Of a DNA stretch of 64,000 nucleotides, positions 9,558-22,110 are shown piece after piece. Below the pieces are notes generated by a model. It ran no database searches. It saw only the letters and a list, made by a program, of their open reading frames with translations, and had not been told where the DNA came from. The position numbers and the translations under genes are program-made. The DNA lies in assembly GCA_031216915.1 (NCBI GenBank), contig CM062297.1, positions 179,638,350 to 179,702,349 on the forward strand. Reading direction: 5' to 3'. The stretch comes from Pictodentalium vernedei (Eukaryota; Mollusca; Scaphopoda; Dentaliida; Dentaliidae). Position 1 is the stretch's first letter; each line of letters starts with the position of its first letter.

Positions 9558-9766
9558 GTCCAGAGATTCTCTGAATTTGGGAAGGACTATGACCTTAGTG
9601 CTGGCATTTCAGATTCACGAACCATGCTAGAGCTGATTTATGAAATGCCAGAAATCAGTGACTTTGTAAAAAATTTACCACCACTGAAAGACCTTGAGGC
9701 TATTCTGGAAAGACTGCCAGGATTTATTGAGAAGGCTAAAGCATTTTCATATCTCAACATTGATTT
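9558..9766 (+). CDS. Internal exon of a host gene (unidentified)
   Basis: Encodes 69 codons plus two bases, reading VQRFSEFG ... AFSYLNID. A polypyrimidine tract and CAG acceptor end at 9557, and a perfect GTGAGT donor starts at 9767, so the exon enters in phase 0 and leaves in phase 2. The peptide is well mixed and amphipathic, with helices rich in Leu, Ile, Glu and Lys, unlike the repeats around it. It contains a NLPPLKDLEAILERLPGF segment. I do not recognise the family. The exon at 57057 starts in the complementary phase, so the two could be consecutive. No transposon similarity was seen. Confidence 0.6.
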
Positions 9767-9894
9767 GTGAGTACATTTAATTCGAACATTATATGTGTAA
9801 TAAACACATTTAATGCAAAAAGTCTGTGTCTTGAATTTAGCTACAAGTGTTGTGGGAAAAGCAAATGCCTTTCATGACTGAACTGCACTGGAAG

Positions 9895-10158
9895 CAAGCC
9901 TGGAAATAAGCTATCTGTCATTTGCAGAAAGAGGTTTCCATAGGGTGAATTTGCTGATGCCACCCCATACAGTGGGCTAGTATCCCCCAATTTATCCTCT
10001 GAGTACCTCTTCCTGTATAGACCTGAGACCTTACTTCTAGACTGAGGTTCACAGAAGGTAAAATTGGTAATGCTACCCTGCTTTGCAGGGTAGCATTACC
10101 AAATTTGCCCTCTGGGGACCTCATTCTCCAGATGACAGTCTGCTTATTTCCAGGCTTC
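9895..10158. mobile_element. hAT-like MITE, copy 2
   Basis: Same TIR family as 9085-9329. The 8-bp target duplication ACTGGAAG lies at 9887-9894 and 10159-10166. It contains an internal palindrome (CTACCCTGC/GCAGGGTAG) at about 10072-10098. Confidence 0.8.
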
Positions 10159-10166
10159 ACTGGAAG

Positions 10167-12743
10167 AATATTCTGCATGGATGCCCTTTTTAAAAAAGTA
10201 TTCAATATTCAAATTTTACTGAAAAACTTTTAAAACTGTCAGATGTTTTCATTTTATGAATAGTGACTAAAAATAACTGGTTGTGCCAAATGAAATAGAT
10301 AAATAGATTGCTTCAAATTCCCCCAACCCCATAAAACCCTACCCAATTCCCCATGTGACATCAGCTTTCCAGATTATATTTTGTAATAGTTTTATGAAAT
10401 ATATGAAGAGAATGTGAAAAAAAATGAAAATAAGAAATTAATATATCGTTGCATCAAAAGTTGATTTGAGAAAGTGACTGCCTCAGAAATTGTATATTTT
10501 CTCCTCCCTCAGTGACATAGCTGCCTTCCCTCCCCACCATATAGAGCCTCCAAATGGTCTCCAATATTGGGGCTGCACACACCACAAATACCTCAGATTT
10601 GCTTTTAGAGCACTAAATTTTTAAAAGTTTTCTTGGGGGTGTGGGGGTGGGGCAATGACTGGAGGATCCAAGTTAGGACTAGGTGAGTCCAAAATCCCAC
10701 TCAACAGCCTTTCAAATACCCCCCCCCCCCCCCTCTCCCAAACTGGCTAGGGAACCCCCCTTAGAATCATGTTTATGTGCCTGTTCTTCCTTTATGGCCT
10801 GCTACTCTATGGCTACAGTTCAGTATATGGGTTTCTGCACTCAAAAATAATTTTCTCTGTTTGAAAAACACCTAAACACTGAATTAGAAAGAACAAATGA
10901 AAGTAGCATCTCAGATCCTATATTCTCACATTTCGGACAGGGGAAATTCTACAATGCTGTGGGTGAGAAAGTGGAAAAAGGAGTTCAAACAAATCATGAT
11001 CCAACACATTCTAGTTAAAATTCTCTGTCCACTCAAATTGTGATCATGTACAATGGAATCCTGTTAGTTGAATAGACACATTGCCAATGAAAATTATTCA
11101 GTTAACAGGAATATTCAGTCAACAGGGATTTTATCACTTTCCTATAATGTAGAGGTAAACTGAGAATTTATTATATTATATCTTGTTTAACTAAGTGCAT
11201 GGAGCTCTGTCAAACAAGATTTAATAGCTTAAATTCTCAGGCCTTTTTTATGTGAATGTGGGAATCCAGTTCTTATAATATTCCAATAAAACAAAACCGT
11301 GGGAATCCAAGTGGATTCCCACTGTTCAAATGTAATCTGTCAATAAAGTGTTGTTTGTGCATGTGACCAACTTAATCAATAAAAAAAACATGATCTGGTT
11401 AACCCTTAAAGGCCTATTTCCGACTTTTGTGACCACAGAACAGGTGCCCTTAACATGCCATCATGAGGAGGTCCTGTTGACAACAGATAAATAATGCAGG
11501 CGAGGTTCCTAGTCAAGCCTTGGCTGCCTTAACAGGCAGCCAAGACTTGACTAGAAATCACTCTACTAAACCACTGGACGTATAGAGGTTGTGGGCTGGT
11601 GGGAATTCAGGACACTTGTACAAGGCCATTAAGGGTTAACATTCGTATGATATCGGGGTACTTTTTGTTCGGTTTCACATCACTGTTTGCAAACCAATAT
11701 ATGCAGAAGGCAAATCAATTCCCTAAAATTGCTTTGCGTAGCGTGGACCATAGACCAAAATTGTTTTGCTGTTGAGTTGTTATGTTACAATGTATGATGG
11801 TAAGCTGGGCCTGTTGATTTAAATTTACAAAGTCTTCAAAACTGCATCAAATTTCCTTTTATAAGATAGGTTGTGAAAGGAATTTTAGGTGAAATAAATA
11901 TTTGAAAGTTGGTATTTAACTATTTTGGAATTTCACGTGGTAAATATTTCATTGATAAAATGCTTATAATATTCCTACTAAAGTGGTGTGTTTGCCGATA
12001 GTATTGGAGTTGGGAGAATCAAACTGCACAGTGCAGTAATGTGTCAATTAAATTCCCTACATGGTATTTGGCCTACCCAACTGGACAGTGATATGATTTT
12101 TTTGTCACATGACACCAATACTGAATATTAATTCTGGACAACATTAGTCCAACAATAATGCAAATAAATGTCATATTTATATTAAAAGTTTTAAAATATT
12201 GCAAATGCCATTGGCATTTGCCTAAATGAAAACAGAGGATCATTTATATACCAACAATAACTTAATCCCAATGTAACTTAGTTAAATCTTATCAGACGCA
12301 ATGGACTCTCAGCATCAGGTTGTGAGACATCATTTCACAGCGAGCTACCAGGTGATATCAAGCCATGATTGCCATGTCATGTCATGTTTATCCTTCCGTT
12401 ACACTAATCTAGACTTGAAAAGGTATTGGATGAAATGTTATCCAACAGTCTGGTTTAAAAAGGTGCACAATGTAATTGTGGGAGACAACAGGAAGATGGC
12501 CAATCTGGTTATGTTGTCTCCCTGCGGTATACAACCTGTGCTATGTTGAACATGAAGGTAGTACTGAAGCAGAATATTTTTCTTTCATGTAAAAACTATT
12601 TTGATTAGGCCAACAACAAAAAAATCATACTTGTTTTCGATTTGTTGGCCAGAAAAATTCAGTTGGGTAGGTCCGGAAATTTTTTTTTTTCTTCTTAAAC
12701 CAATCCACAATGCTCCAGAATAGTTTGGGAATGGAACATTAGC
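10167..12743. other. Noncoding stretch with degenerate repeats
   Basis: No gene seen. It holds a poly-C tract (about 10719-10733), a decayed mariner-like MITE of the CAGTGGAATCC family (about 11050-11235), a hairpin pair of the AAGTCTTGGCTGCC family (about 11510-11555) and a short palindrome GCAAATGCCATTGGCATTTGC (about 12201-12221). Confidence 0.5.
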
Positions 12744-12747
12744 TTAA

Positions 12748-12991
12748 CCCTTTACCCAATTTAACGGCCAAAACCTGCCAGCACTAGTCTTAAAAATCAC
12801 CAATTAATTTTCATTATTTTTTTCATTTTTTGTCTCAGAAACATAGGTTATGACCCCTCGTTGGAACGAGCTCATCGAGCTTGTTCCAACCAGGGGTCAT
12901 AACCTATGTTTTTGAGACAAAAAATGAAAAAAATTAGTTATTCAAGAATTATTTTTGCAAGTGTCGTCTGCTTTTCATGTTAGGTAAAGGG
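12748..12991. mobile_element. piggyBac-like palindromic MITE, family 1, copy 1
   Basis: Ends CCCTTTACCC and GGTAAAGGG, each flanked by TTAA (12744-12747, 12992-12995), the piggyBac target signature. The centre is a long palindrome around GGAACGAGCTC. No ORF; mobilised in trans if at all. Confidence 0.75.
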
Positions 12992-13090
12992 TTAAATGTT
13001 GATGAATTAGGGACTCATTTATTATATTAATGAAGATCCCGTCAAACTGTTCGTAAGGTTTCTCAGCGTTCTGTCTATTAATTTTATTAA

Positions 13091-13329
13091 CGCTTTACCT
13101 GACATTAAAAGCAGACAACACTTGCAAAAAAAATTCTTGAATAACTAATTTTTTTCATTTTTTGTCTCAAAAACAGAGGTTATGACCCCTCATTGGAATG
13201 AGCTCATCCAACTCGTTCCAACAAGGGGTCATAATGTATGTTTTGAGACAGAAACTGAAAAATATAATGAAAATTGACAATTATTTAGAATAGTGTTGGC
13301 CGGTTTTGGCCGTTACATTGGGTAAAGGT
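13091..13329. mobile_element. piggyBac-like palindromic MITE, family 1, copy 2
   Basis: Same family, in the opposite orientation to the copy at 12748. TTAA flanks at 13087-13090 and 13330-13333, with mildly mutated ends. Confidence 0.7.
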
Positions 13330-13333
13330 TTAA

Positions 13334-14255
13334 TGAAAATCATATTGCTTTGCACCAATTCAAAAGGTACCAATATGCAGTCATGTGCCCATGTCACCCT
13401 CGGCAATCGACAATGCTGAGCAAAATTCCATGGTTGCAAATCAGTGTTGGCAAAAAAATTATTCGGACCCTAAAAATGTTATTGAGTGAAAGTCGCTCAA
13501 TTAGTTCATTGTAACCCTAAATTTTTATCCGACTTCCAACTGTGAATTTGAAACCGATTTTTGAGTTCAAACTTTAAAAATTACGTGTAGAAATAAATAT
13601 ATCAGACAGTATAAGTGTGGAGCAATTGTCAAGTTCCAGTTCCGCAATGGAAATCGCAAGTGATAAAGCGACAAATATTTTAAGCCTACAGCGCTTCATC
13701 GTTGGTGTTGACAGGTCATGAATATTAATGAATAACATGCCCAGTTTCATGTATTGATGCTCAGAGTCCCAAATTTTGGCCTACTCTCTTAAAAATGTCA
13801 TTTTCACAAGTATAGTGTACAAGTTTTTTCTTTAATTCCATTCAAACGTATGCATAGAAATTATTGACAGTGGCCAGCAGATGCGTAAGTGTTGTATTTA
13901 AGTGAAGATTGTAGCCATTTTGGTAATTCGGGTAATTCATCATTTGTTTTATTTCTGTCAGAAGCCATGTGGTGCATCCCTCATCTGCCATCTTTTATCA
14001 CGCCTCAAGATTGTTCTCTGATTTTCAACCAATCACATCCCAAACCACCAATGACACATCATCCCAAACATAACCCACATGATTCCTGGTTTGAGTTGTC
14101 CTTCACAGACAATTCTTTTAATAGATTAATCCTCTTCACAATCAGCAGTTATCTTCTCTCTTCTCAAAAAATATTGCAATGTCCAGAAAAAAATGCTGTG
14201 GCATCACGATAGCCAGTGTTCTCAGGTCTGCACCTGAACGGCTGTTCAGGTGCAG
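13334..14255. other. Noncoding, nothing recognised
   Basis: A 107-codon open stretch at 13889-14212 has no splice context or domain that supports it as a gene. Confidence 0.4.
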
Positions 14256-14512
14256 AGTGGTGGCCAAGTGGATAAGTGCGCTGGTCTCTCATGCCAGAGG
14301 TCCCGGGATCGATCCCCGGTCGGGGAAAGTTCTCGAGGTGTCCGAACACTCTCTGTCAGCATCAGTTGGGCTGTGGGTTGGTATATATTTTTCACCTCCT
14401 TTACGTCCCCACCCAATAGGACGGTACGCTGTCACATTGTCCTATTGGGTGGGGACGTAAAATGGCTGTCCTCTGTGCGGAGAGAGACACACTCCGTGCA
14501 GGCTAAAGATCC
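14256..14512 (+). mobile_element. tRNA-derived SINE (class II tRNA head), copy 2
   Basis: Same tRNA-like head and 3' end as 8381-8612. An additional ~70-bp segment in the body carries an inverted pair, CCCACCCAATAGGA / TCCTATTGGGTGGG. A short piece of the same body recurs at about 14946-14985. Confidence 0.75.
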
Positions 14513-16300
14513 GTTTATAGTATTCGAGAAGAGCTAGGCCACGAAGTTGCCGCTATGAAGGTCATCTCACACACCTATGCCATTGGGCCAAGGAGAGGCG
14601 TTAATATAAGTTGCATAACTTGTTTGCCAATCCTTGTAAAACAAATAAGATTATAATTATAAAAACAACTGTTCCAGGTCGGCAACTTTTTTCAGATCGG
14701 TCGGCAGTTGGAAACAAGTATTTTTTTTTTTTTTGCCTTGTCATTGCTTATACTATTAAAATTTGTATCTGTATACTGCTAAATAAAATCAATCAATCAA
14801 TGCAATACAGGTTTGATGTATGACAATATCTATCCCGCAAGATAATATGCAGAGTTATGGGTTACATGTTACCTAATTTCACAATATGATCGTTGAGTAT
14901 GTTAAGTTTGAAGAATTAAAGCTGAGCCTGACTATCAATACTGAATGTCAGGGCTGTGGGTTGGTATATATTATTCACCTCCTTCCATTTCTCCATCCCC
15001 CCATGAATAGGCAGGGGGGGGGTTAATTTTCCAACTTTTGGCAGTTTAGGCCTAACCATAGTCAGCACATTGTGTCTGGGTCATCTCAAACTATTGAATT
15101 TAGGCAGATTCCAGTAAAAGACATTTGCAGGAATCCAATTAGATTCCCCTCCAAACTGATGAAAAATGAGGCCTGAATTCCTTTGTTGGGTGTACTGAGA
15201 CCAAATAGGAGTATAAACAAGGGGAAATCAATGATCATCAGGGTAATTTCTCAACATATTACAGGATTTTTTTTATTCAACTAACAGGAGTTTACTCTTC
15301 AAGCTATATGAAATTAACAGGTCAAATTTGTACTGAAGATATGGTAAATACTTTTGTGTTTGGAAGTCATATGCTGTTAATAGGGTTAATCACATAACTG
15401 GTAGAGTATTAAATTATTTTGGGTCCTGAAAATTTCTTTGTGCATCTTTACCTTATTACATTTGATGGGAGAGTGCCAATTGGCACTTTCCCATCAATTG
15501 TAACAAGGCAAATCCTTACAGATAAAATAATATCATTTCAAAGATAATATGAAGCACATCTACAGAATATGAAGCCTTTAAACTGCAGTACCAGCACTTC
15601 AGAATAAAGCACAAATATGGGCTTCCAGCACTCTACTAGTTAAGAAATATCCAATAAAGTGGGCTTCCCTGTTTTAAGAAAAACAAAGGTTTTATTTTTT
15701 AATTGAGACCTTTGTTGAATCTTTTTTAAAAAAGCTCAAAGCAAAGGTGCAAACAATGGTGATGGATGCATACATAACTACAGACTGTATAGGGGTAGAA
15801 AGGTGACAGTTTTCATCAGAACTAAATGAATGTACTTTTTAATAATGTACTTTCAGATGTTTCAGTCTCTTAGCTTTCAGATGCTTCAATGTCTTGGCTT
15901 ATCTTTCAGTTTTAGGAAACTTAATTCTTTCCTGATGTTGTTGATAAAATTCTATTTTGAGCAAACATTTTAAAGCACCCCACTATTTGCCACACAATTC
16001 AGGGTGATTTGACATATTAAATATATACATTGACAAAATTCATGCTAATCCTTACATTTCTGATGGTATTTTCCATGTCAGTGCAATGTTATAAAATTAT
16101 AATAATTATGTGGGGTGGTGCCTGAGGACTGCATGTTGACAATATTGATTGGTTCACTTCACTCATTCATTGAGCATCCATTTACATTTACAAAATTGAG
16201 ATATACCATGAGCCACAAAAGTAGAATTTGCATTTTAGGGGTGAAACTTGAAGAAGAATTTCATGTTAACCCTTAGAGCTTCAAGTTCAACTTAGACAAA
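14513..16300. other. Noncoding stretch with palindromic repeats
   Basis: No gene. About 15390-15650 is an interspersed repeat with a GGGAGAGTGCCAATTGGCAC hairpin (about 15469-15495). The same family occurs in opposite orientation at about 52095-52350. Confidence 0.5.
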
Positions 16301-17060
16301 CATTTAGCAAAACAGGGTTAGTTACATGGCTAATAATGAAATTTTTTTTATAACCAGAAAGTGTGACTAACCATGTGCATTTCACACGGTTAGTCACACC
16401 TTCTGGTTATTAAAAATTGGTAACTGTCATATCACACACTACATGAAAATGTACACTCACTAAGGCTGTGCATGCATGTGGTTAGTCACATAACAGGGAT
16501 CTTATTTATGACTAGAAAGAAAAGAAGAATGACCAATCCTGTATTGCACAAAGCTAGTTGGTAAACTAACATACCCTGGCTAACCATAGGCATTGCACAG
16601 GATTAGTTGATAGATTACCATATCACACACTACAGTATGTGGAGAGTGGATTGTAACTGAATCACCTGTGTAGTGGAGTTATCACCCAGACTATAACTTT
16701 CAAATTTTGTATATATCGACTAAAAACACAAGCAATGTTTCTGCCAATGGACCTCCGGGTTTAACCCGGAGGTCCATTGGCTGAAACTTTGCTTGTGCTT
16801 GTTATGCTTTGCAACACATTTGCAACACATTTGCAATTATTACTGGGGTGGAATCTCCACTCTGCGAGTGATTTAGTGATAATACACTAATACACTCCAC
16901 GTACTGTACGTGAAAATATACACTAACTAAGGCTGTAAAAATTGGCCGGGTTAGTTGGTTACATGTTACATAGGGTGCAGGAATCAAGGAACAAATGGAA
17001 ATACTTATACTGGATTGTGGAAATTTCTTCAATGTGAATTCCAAAAATGAAAGTCATTCT
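16301..17060. repeat. Interspersed repeat with GTTAGTCACA motifs
   Basis: Shares order and sequence with 35095-35600, and partly with 46400-46570 and 49880-50020. It includes a hairpin of AACCAGAAAGTGTGACTAACC and its complement (about 16350-16410). A separate GGACCTCCGGGTTTAACCCGG hairpin lies at about 16748-16780. Confidence 0.6.
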
Positions 17061-17670
17061 ATTTTCAACTAATATAACAATAACATGAGTTTGGAGGGTG
17101 TTACGGTTTATTAATGCCCCGAGAGGAATGAATAACAGCCTGAGGATTTATTACTGGGCCAGGACAAAGTCAAGGGCTGTTAATAAGCCAGAAGTCTGTT
17201 ATTCAGGGTTCAAACAGGGTTATAAGCAATTAAATTTATATGGGTTTTATTCAAACCTCAAAGGCCAATAAACTAGGACATCTGACAAAATCATATTATC
17301 ATAAATTATTATTACCATGATTGGAAGCGGGTGGCAGGTTGTTAATCAATTTTGTTTTTATTAATGCCCACAGCTTTCTTCCAGTTGCATTACATCATGA
17401 ATTACTGAGTTTTACTATCCTGCTAAACTCTGTTAAAATACTAGAGAATTCCCACTGAAGTGATAATAATAGCTTGTTAACTATGGTAGACAGCTTCTAC
17501 TGTACTGGTATAAATGGACCTGGCAATGAATGCCTGAGGTATGAGTCCTCTGAAGTGGGCAACTAATTATAAACGATTGGATAAATTCAATATTATACTT
17601 ATTCTGTGCTTACTATACAGCCATAGATGCTGAAAGTGACTTGATTCAATAAATAAATTCTACAGCGTGA
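17061..17670. other. Noncoding, nothing recognised
   Basis: Contains a short SINE-like fragment (about 17535-17580) resembling the body at 37150-37200. Confidence 0.35.
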
Positions 17671-17671
17671 T

Positions 17672-18081
17672 TTTTTGGGCTATTGTATGCATGCCTGGAC
17701 ATAAGCAGACAGTCATCAGCAGAATGAGGTCTCCAGAGGGCAAATTTGGTGATGCTACCTTGCACAGTAGTGCAGCATTACTAACTCTACCCTCTATGAA
17801 CCTCAATCTGAATCAACATTTCAGGCCTAAACAGAAGGAGGTACTCAGAGGATAAATTGGGGGATTCTAGCCCACTGTATGGGATAGCACCAGTAAATTC
17901 ACTCTCTGGGGACCTCCATCTGCAAATGACTTATTGTTTATTTCCAGGCTTGATTGTATGCCTCTTTTTATGGACAACTTTTTAAAGAATCATCAATTTC
18001 AAGTTTGTGTTGGGTCAACAATATCTGATCCACTCGAGCAAGAATTGGGAAAACTTCAGGGTAGTATTATCTCTGTTACCC
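17672..18081 (+). repeat. Left copy of ~400-bp direct duplication flanking DIRS copy B
   Basis: Near-identical (about 95-97% by eye) to 31474-31872 on the other side of copy B. It includes a complete hAT MITE with its own 8-bp target duplication plus about 120 bp of other DNA, then stops where the element starts. Confidence 0.9.
17690..17952. mobile_element. hAT-like MITE, copy 3
   Basis: TIRs related to the copy at 9085. Target duplication ATTGTATG at 17682-17689 and 17953-17960. The same MITE with the same target duplication is repeated at 31490-31750, so it is part of the duplicated flank. Confidence 0.8.
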
Positions 18082-18082
18082 T

Positions 18083-18286
18083 ATATTTTTATACTGTACC
18101 AATGACCCAGACATAGCTGGTGCTAACTCTTAAAATATAGGGCCAAACACAAATTTTGCCCCCCAATCCCCAAAATTTGCATCTAAAACTAAAGAAAACA
18201 TGTCCTGAAAGGCCCTCCACACTTCGCCCCTACTGCGCATGCGCAGTGTCAAGGACGTTCCGAAATTGGCGCCATTTATCATTCTA
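18083..18286 (+). repeat. Left inverted terminal repeat of DIRS copy B
   Basis: Reverse complement of 31243-31443 with about one mismatch. The outermost bases (ATACTGTACC) differ from the right end, as expected for DIRS, and match the left half of the ICR. Confidence 0.92.
18234..18245. promoter_or_regulatory. NRF1-type palindrome in left ITR of copy B
   Basis: TGCGCATGCGCA, perfectly conserved relative to copy A and repeated in the right ITR at 31284-31295, although the surrounding ITR has changed. Confidence 0.5.
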
Positions 18287-19169
18287 AGTTTGGCCCTTCA
18301 TCAGTTAACATCTGACTGATCTTTGTGCTTTTAAATCTCAGTTAAAATGATGCCAGACACATAAATATTAGTGAAATGGTGATTCTAAGGAGGATAGAAA
18401 AGGAGGAGAGGAAAAGAATGTGTGACAGAATATTATCAGGGCTGTAACTTAAAATTTTTTAATGAAATTATGTTAAGTTACCTATTTTCAAGGCAGCAGC
18501 CATTTTGTTGTCATTCTGATTATTTAGTTACACTGTTTTTTCAAGTGTTTTTCCTCTCTCCCTGTCCTTTAAGTTCCCCCTTGCTATTCTCCCATGCTTT
18601 TGGCATAGTTTTTGTAATTATTATGACTAAATTTTCTTGGGAGTTTTAGCTGAATAACAGAATGAATTCTGTTCTTTCCCCATGTTTACGTCTTCACCTA
18701 CGGGTGGTTAGGCGTTGTGTTCTGCATCTACCATCTGATGTTCTGCAGTTTCTTCCCTGGAAGTCTCTGTTTTGCATCAGATAGTGTATTTTTGGTAACT
18801 GATTTCGGGCCTGGGTGCCTGGAGTCTTATTTTAGTGTTTTTACACTCATTGTTTACATTTACAACAGCCCTCTGTGTGAGGGGGGGATTTCTAAAAAAT
18901 AATATCTTGATGTTATTTTAATCATAACTAGATACATTATTATTGTTCGTAAGTGTTGAATAAATTGTTTAAAATATTTTTAAAATTTTTGTCCACACTT
19001 AGGCTTGGGATCCATTGGGGCTCAACGTTACTTTTCAGAAACTTGGGCTGTTCTGAAAAAATATTTTTTCAAAATATTTTGATTTCAATTATTTTTTCTA
19101 TATTAATGGATCATATTATTATTATGTATTTTGATTGCCAGGGGTTAGTGCGAGTACCAGGACTTGTTT

Positions 19170-22110
19170 TCTTTTCACATTGAAAGGATATTGATCAATT
19201 GTTTTAAGAGGAAGACTTCCTCTGACTTTATTATCATTCTATATGTGGTCAGTGTACTCGCATTAACTCCTGTTCTGTATCGTATGATTTCGATGACAAT
19301 ATGGGAAGCGTATGTCACGGTATGTTGTTGGGGATTTGGACACTCCGGTCCTTTCCCCGCAGGGTCACTCTACTTTATCAATTTCTATTTCAGACGATCA
19401 AGATTAGGGTGATGTATCTGTGATGTCTTCCAACAGTGTGCCTCCGTCGTCACAATTATGAAGGGCTAGCAGAAAAGTGCTCATGTAAATACGCCAATTG
19501 CCTAAGAGGACCCTAGTAGGTTCGATGGCCTTTGACATCCGCTAGCTCGCCCGGTGTAGCGTCCATTCACCGAATGGTTCGGCAGCCGGGTTCGTCCGTT
19601 GCGGTCTAGAAGGAATTTTGGGGTGATGCGAGCACTATAAATTAACCTAATGCACACCCAGTGACGGCGGATCGGAGGGAGAACGCAGGAAGCCTTTTAG
19701 TCCGGTTCATAGCTCGTTCCGGTCCATCCGGACGGCAAGCGAGAGAGGCCCCTCTCTCGTTCAACAACATCTGGCCCCAGATGTTGTGGTACAAAATGTG
19801 TCGCAAGCGGAGCATACGTCCGTCGCTCGGGACGCTCCGTTGTATAGGCAGTCCGCTGAGACTGCTAAGGCTTCCTCTTCTCGTTAGCGCACATGACCGC
19901 ACCTTGGCTGCGTGACCGCCGATATATTACCAGCTTCGCCGATTAAGGATTCTTCGGCGACCAGGTCACACCATCCGGTAGCCAGGGACACGAGGCCTGC
20001 AGACTCCGGACGTTCGCATAGGAAGTGTGCGGGAGTCAATGTACACGGAGCTTCCGGCGGCAATGCATCGTAAGACCGCTACTGCATAGGCCTCGGGAAC
20101 GGACGTGCTTTCCTTAATAGCACAGTTTATCGCAGCTTCCCAGCATCAACTGAATCTGTCGCATATATTTTATCCGACGATGCTGGGTCGGGACGCTCCG
20201 CGTAAGCGGGTACGGACGTCCGAAAGTTTCATCCGGTCCGACGGGATACCTAAAGGGATTCGGAGGATTTTGAGCTTTCCCTTTCGGAACAACATATGCT
20301 GTTGTGTATGTCATCTGACTTGGTCTTCTACAGCTTCTTTCGTCGGACCAGAATGCTGCGATGCCGGATAAGAAACTGATAGCGTCGGTGGACTTAGAAA
20401 TTTTTGGTTCGGTTCAGGGACATCGTCCCTCAGTTCCGACATAGTCCAATAATGTCACACAAACTTTCGAATTATTGAACGACGCTATATATATTATTTT
20501 ATGCTTGCTATCCAAGCATTTCTGGTTTCTTGTTCGAAGAGTTATGGAGATGTCTTTCAAAAGTGTGCCTCTGTCGTCATAGTTAATGAAGAGTTAGCGG
20601 CAATAAGTGCTCATGGAATATGTCTATCGCCTACGGAGTGACATTCGCTAGCTCACCCGGTGTAGCGTACATTCATCGAATGGTTCGGCTGCCGGGTTCG
20701 TCAGTTGCGGTCTAGGAAGGAGATTTGGGTGATGCGAGCACTTTAATTACTTAGTACTCACCCAGTGACGGCAGATTGAGGACAGATCGGAGGAAGCCTG
20801 TTAGTCCGGTTCCTGGCTTGTCCAGGTCCGTCCGGGCTGTGAGCGAGAGAGGTCCCTCTCTCGCCCAACAACATAGGGGACCGCATGTTGTGGTTCAGAT
20901 ATTTTACATTCACAGCATATGTCCGTTGGTCGGGACGCTCCGTTATATTGACAGTCCGAGAGACTGTCTTTAATGCTTCCTCATCCTCACAGCAGGGCAC
21001 ACGACCGCACATTGGCTACGTGACCTCGAGTATCCGATCAGTTTCGGCATTCAGTGATTCCACGGCGAATAGGTCGTGCCATCTGGTAGCCAAGGGACAC
21101 GAGGCCTATACACTCCATTCGCTCGCATATTGGTAGTATGCACGGGGTAACGATCACGGAGCTTCCAGCGGCAATGCATCGTAAGACCGCTTCTCCTCAG
21201 GCCTCAGTGACGGACGTGCTATCCGAGTTAGCACAGTTGTTTCGCAGCATCCCAGCAATTGACAGTTTCTCGGTCGAATCAGGAATTATCCGACGGCGCT
21301 GGGTCGGTACGGTCCACGGTTGCATCAGCTACGGATGACCGAACGCTTTATAGGGTCCGACAGGATGGCGAAAGGGATTCGAAAGATTTCGAGTTTTCCC
21401 TTTAGTAGTATCGGAAGATGCCTTTCATATCTTCTGGCATTATCTTCCAGTGATTATTATTTCGGACTTCATTGCTGCGATCTTGGATAAGAGACTTATA
21501 GCGTCATTGGACTCGGATTTTTCGATCGGTTCAGGGACATTGTCCCTGACTTACCGACGCAGTCCAATATTGTCATTACAACATGTGTTTTATTTTTCGA
21601 TGCTATATATATATATATACAAGCCTGCTACTAAGCATGATAGTTTAGTTTCTTGTCCGCGTTGCTCATTTCTGCCATTTTATCATTTATACAAATAGTT
21701 TATTTTGGCAGAGCAGGGCATACCGAGAGTTCACATGCGTCTAGACGGTGTGATTAAAGACTGCATATATTCTTTTTCGCCGTTTATGTCTTTTCCAATT
21801 TCAATGTTGGGAACGACATTATGTATAGTAGACTTAACTTAGACGCTTTATTATACGTAATCCGCCTTACCGAGGCGTTATCATTACGTCTTCAAGAAAA
21901 GATTTACGGGATATTATTCTCAATGTAATTTCTTTTGAGGGCAGTAGTTTGTTCACGTATAACTCCGCCCTTCAGTGGCTGATTGGAGTTAGTTAGACGT
22001 AACGCAGCCCTAGCTACATCCACACGCGTGGATAGTAAGGTTAAGAACTCTCTCAGAGTCGCTTCGTTCTCGGAGGAGCTTCTCTTCGATGGCAACTTTT
22101 CGGCAATCCA
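19170..22110 (+). pseudogene. Broken and partly duplicated gag of DIRS copy B
   Basis: Collinear with gag of copy A but riddled with stops and frameshifts. The segment matching A about 1273-2300 occurs twice in tandem (about 19439-20510 and 20566-21600). The C-terminal part follows at about 21714-22110. The Cys-rich start is eroded. No protein could be made. Confidence 0.85.
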
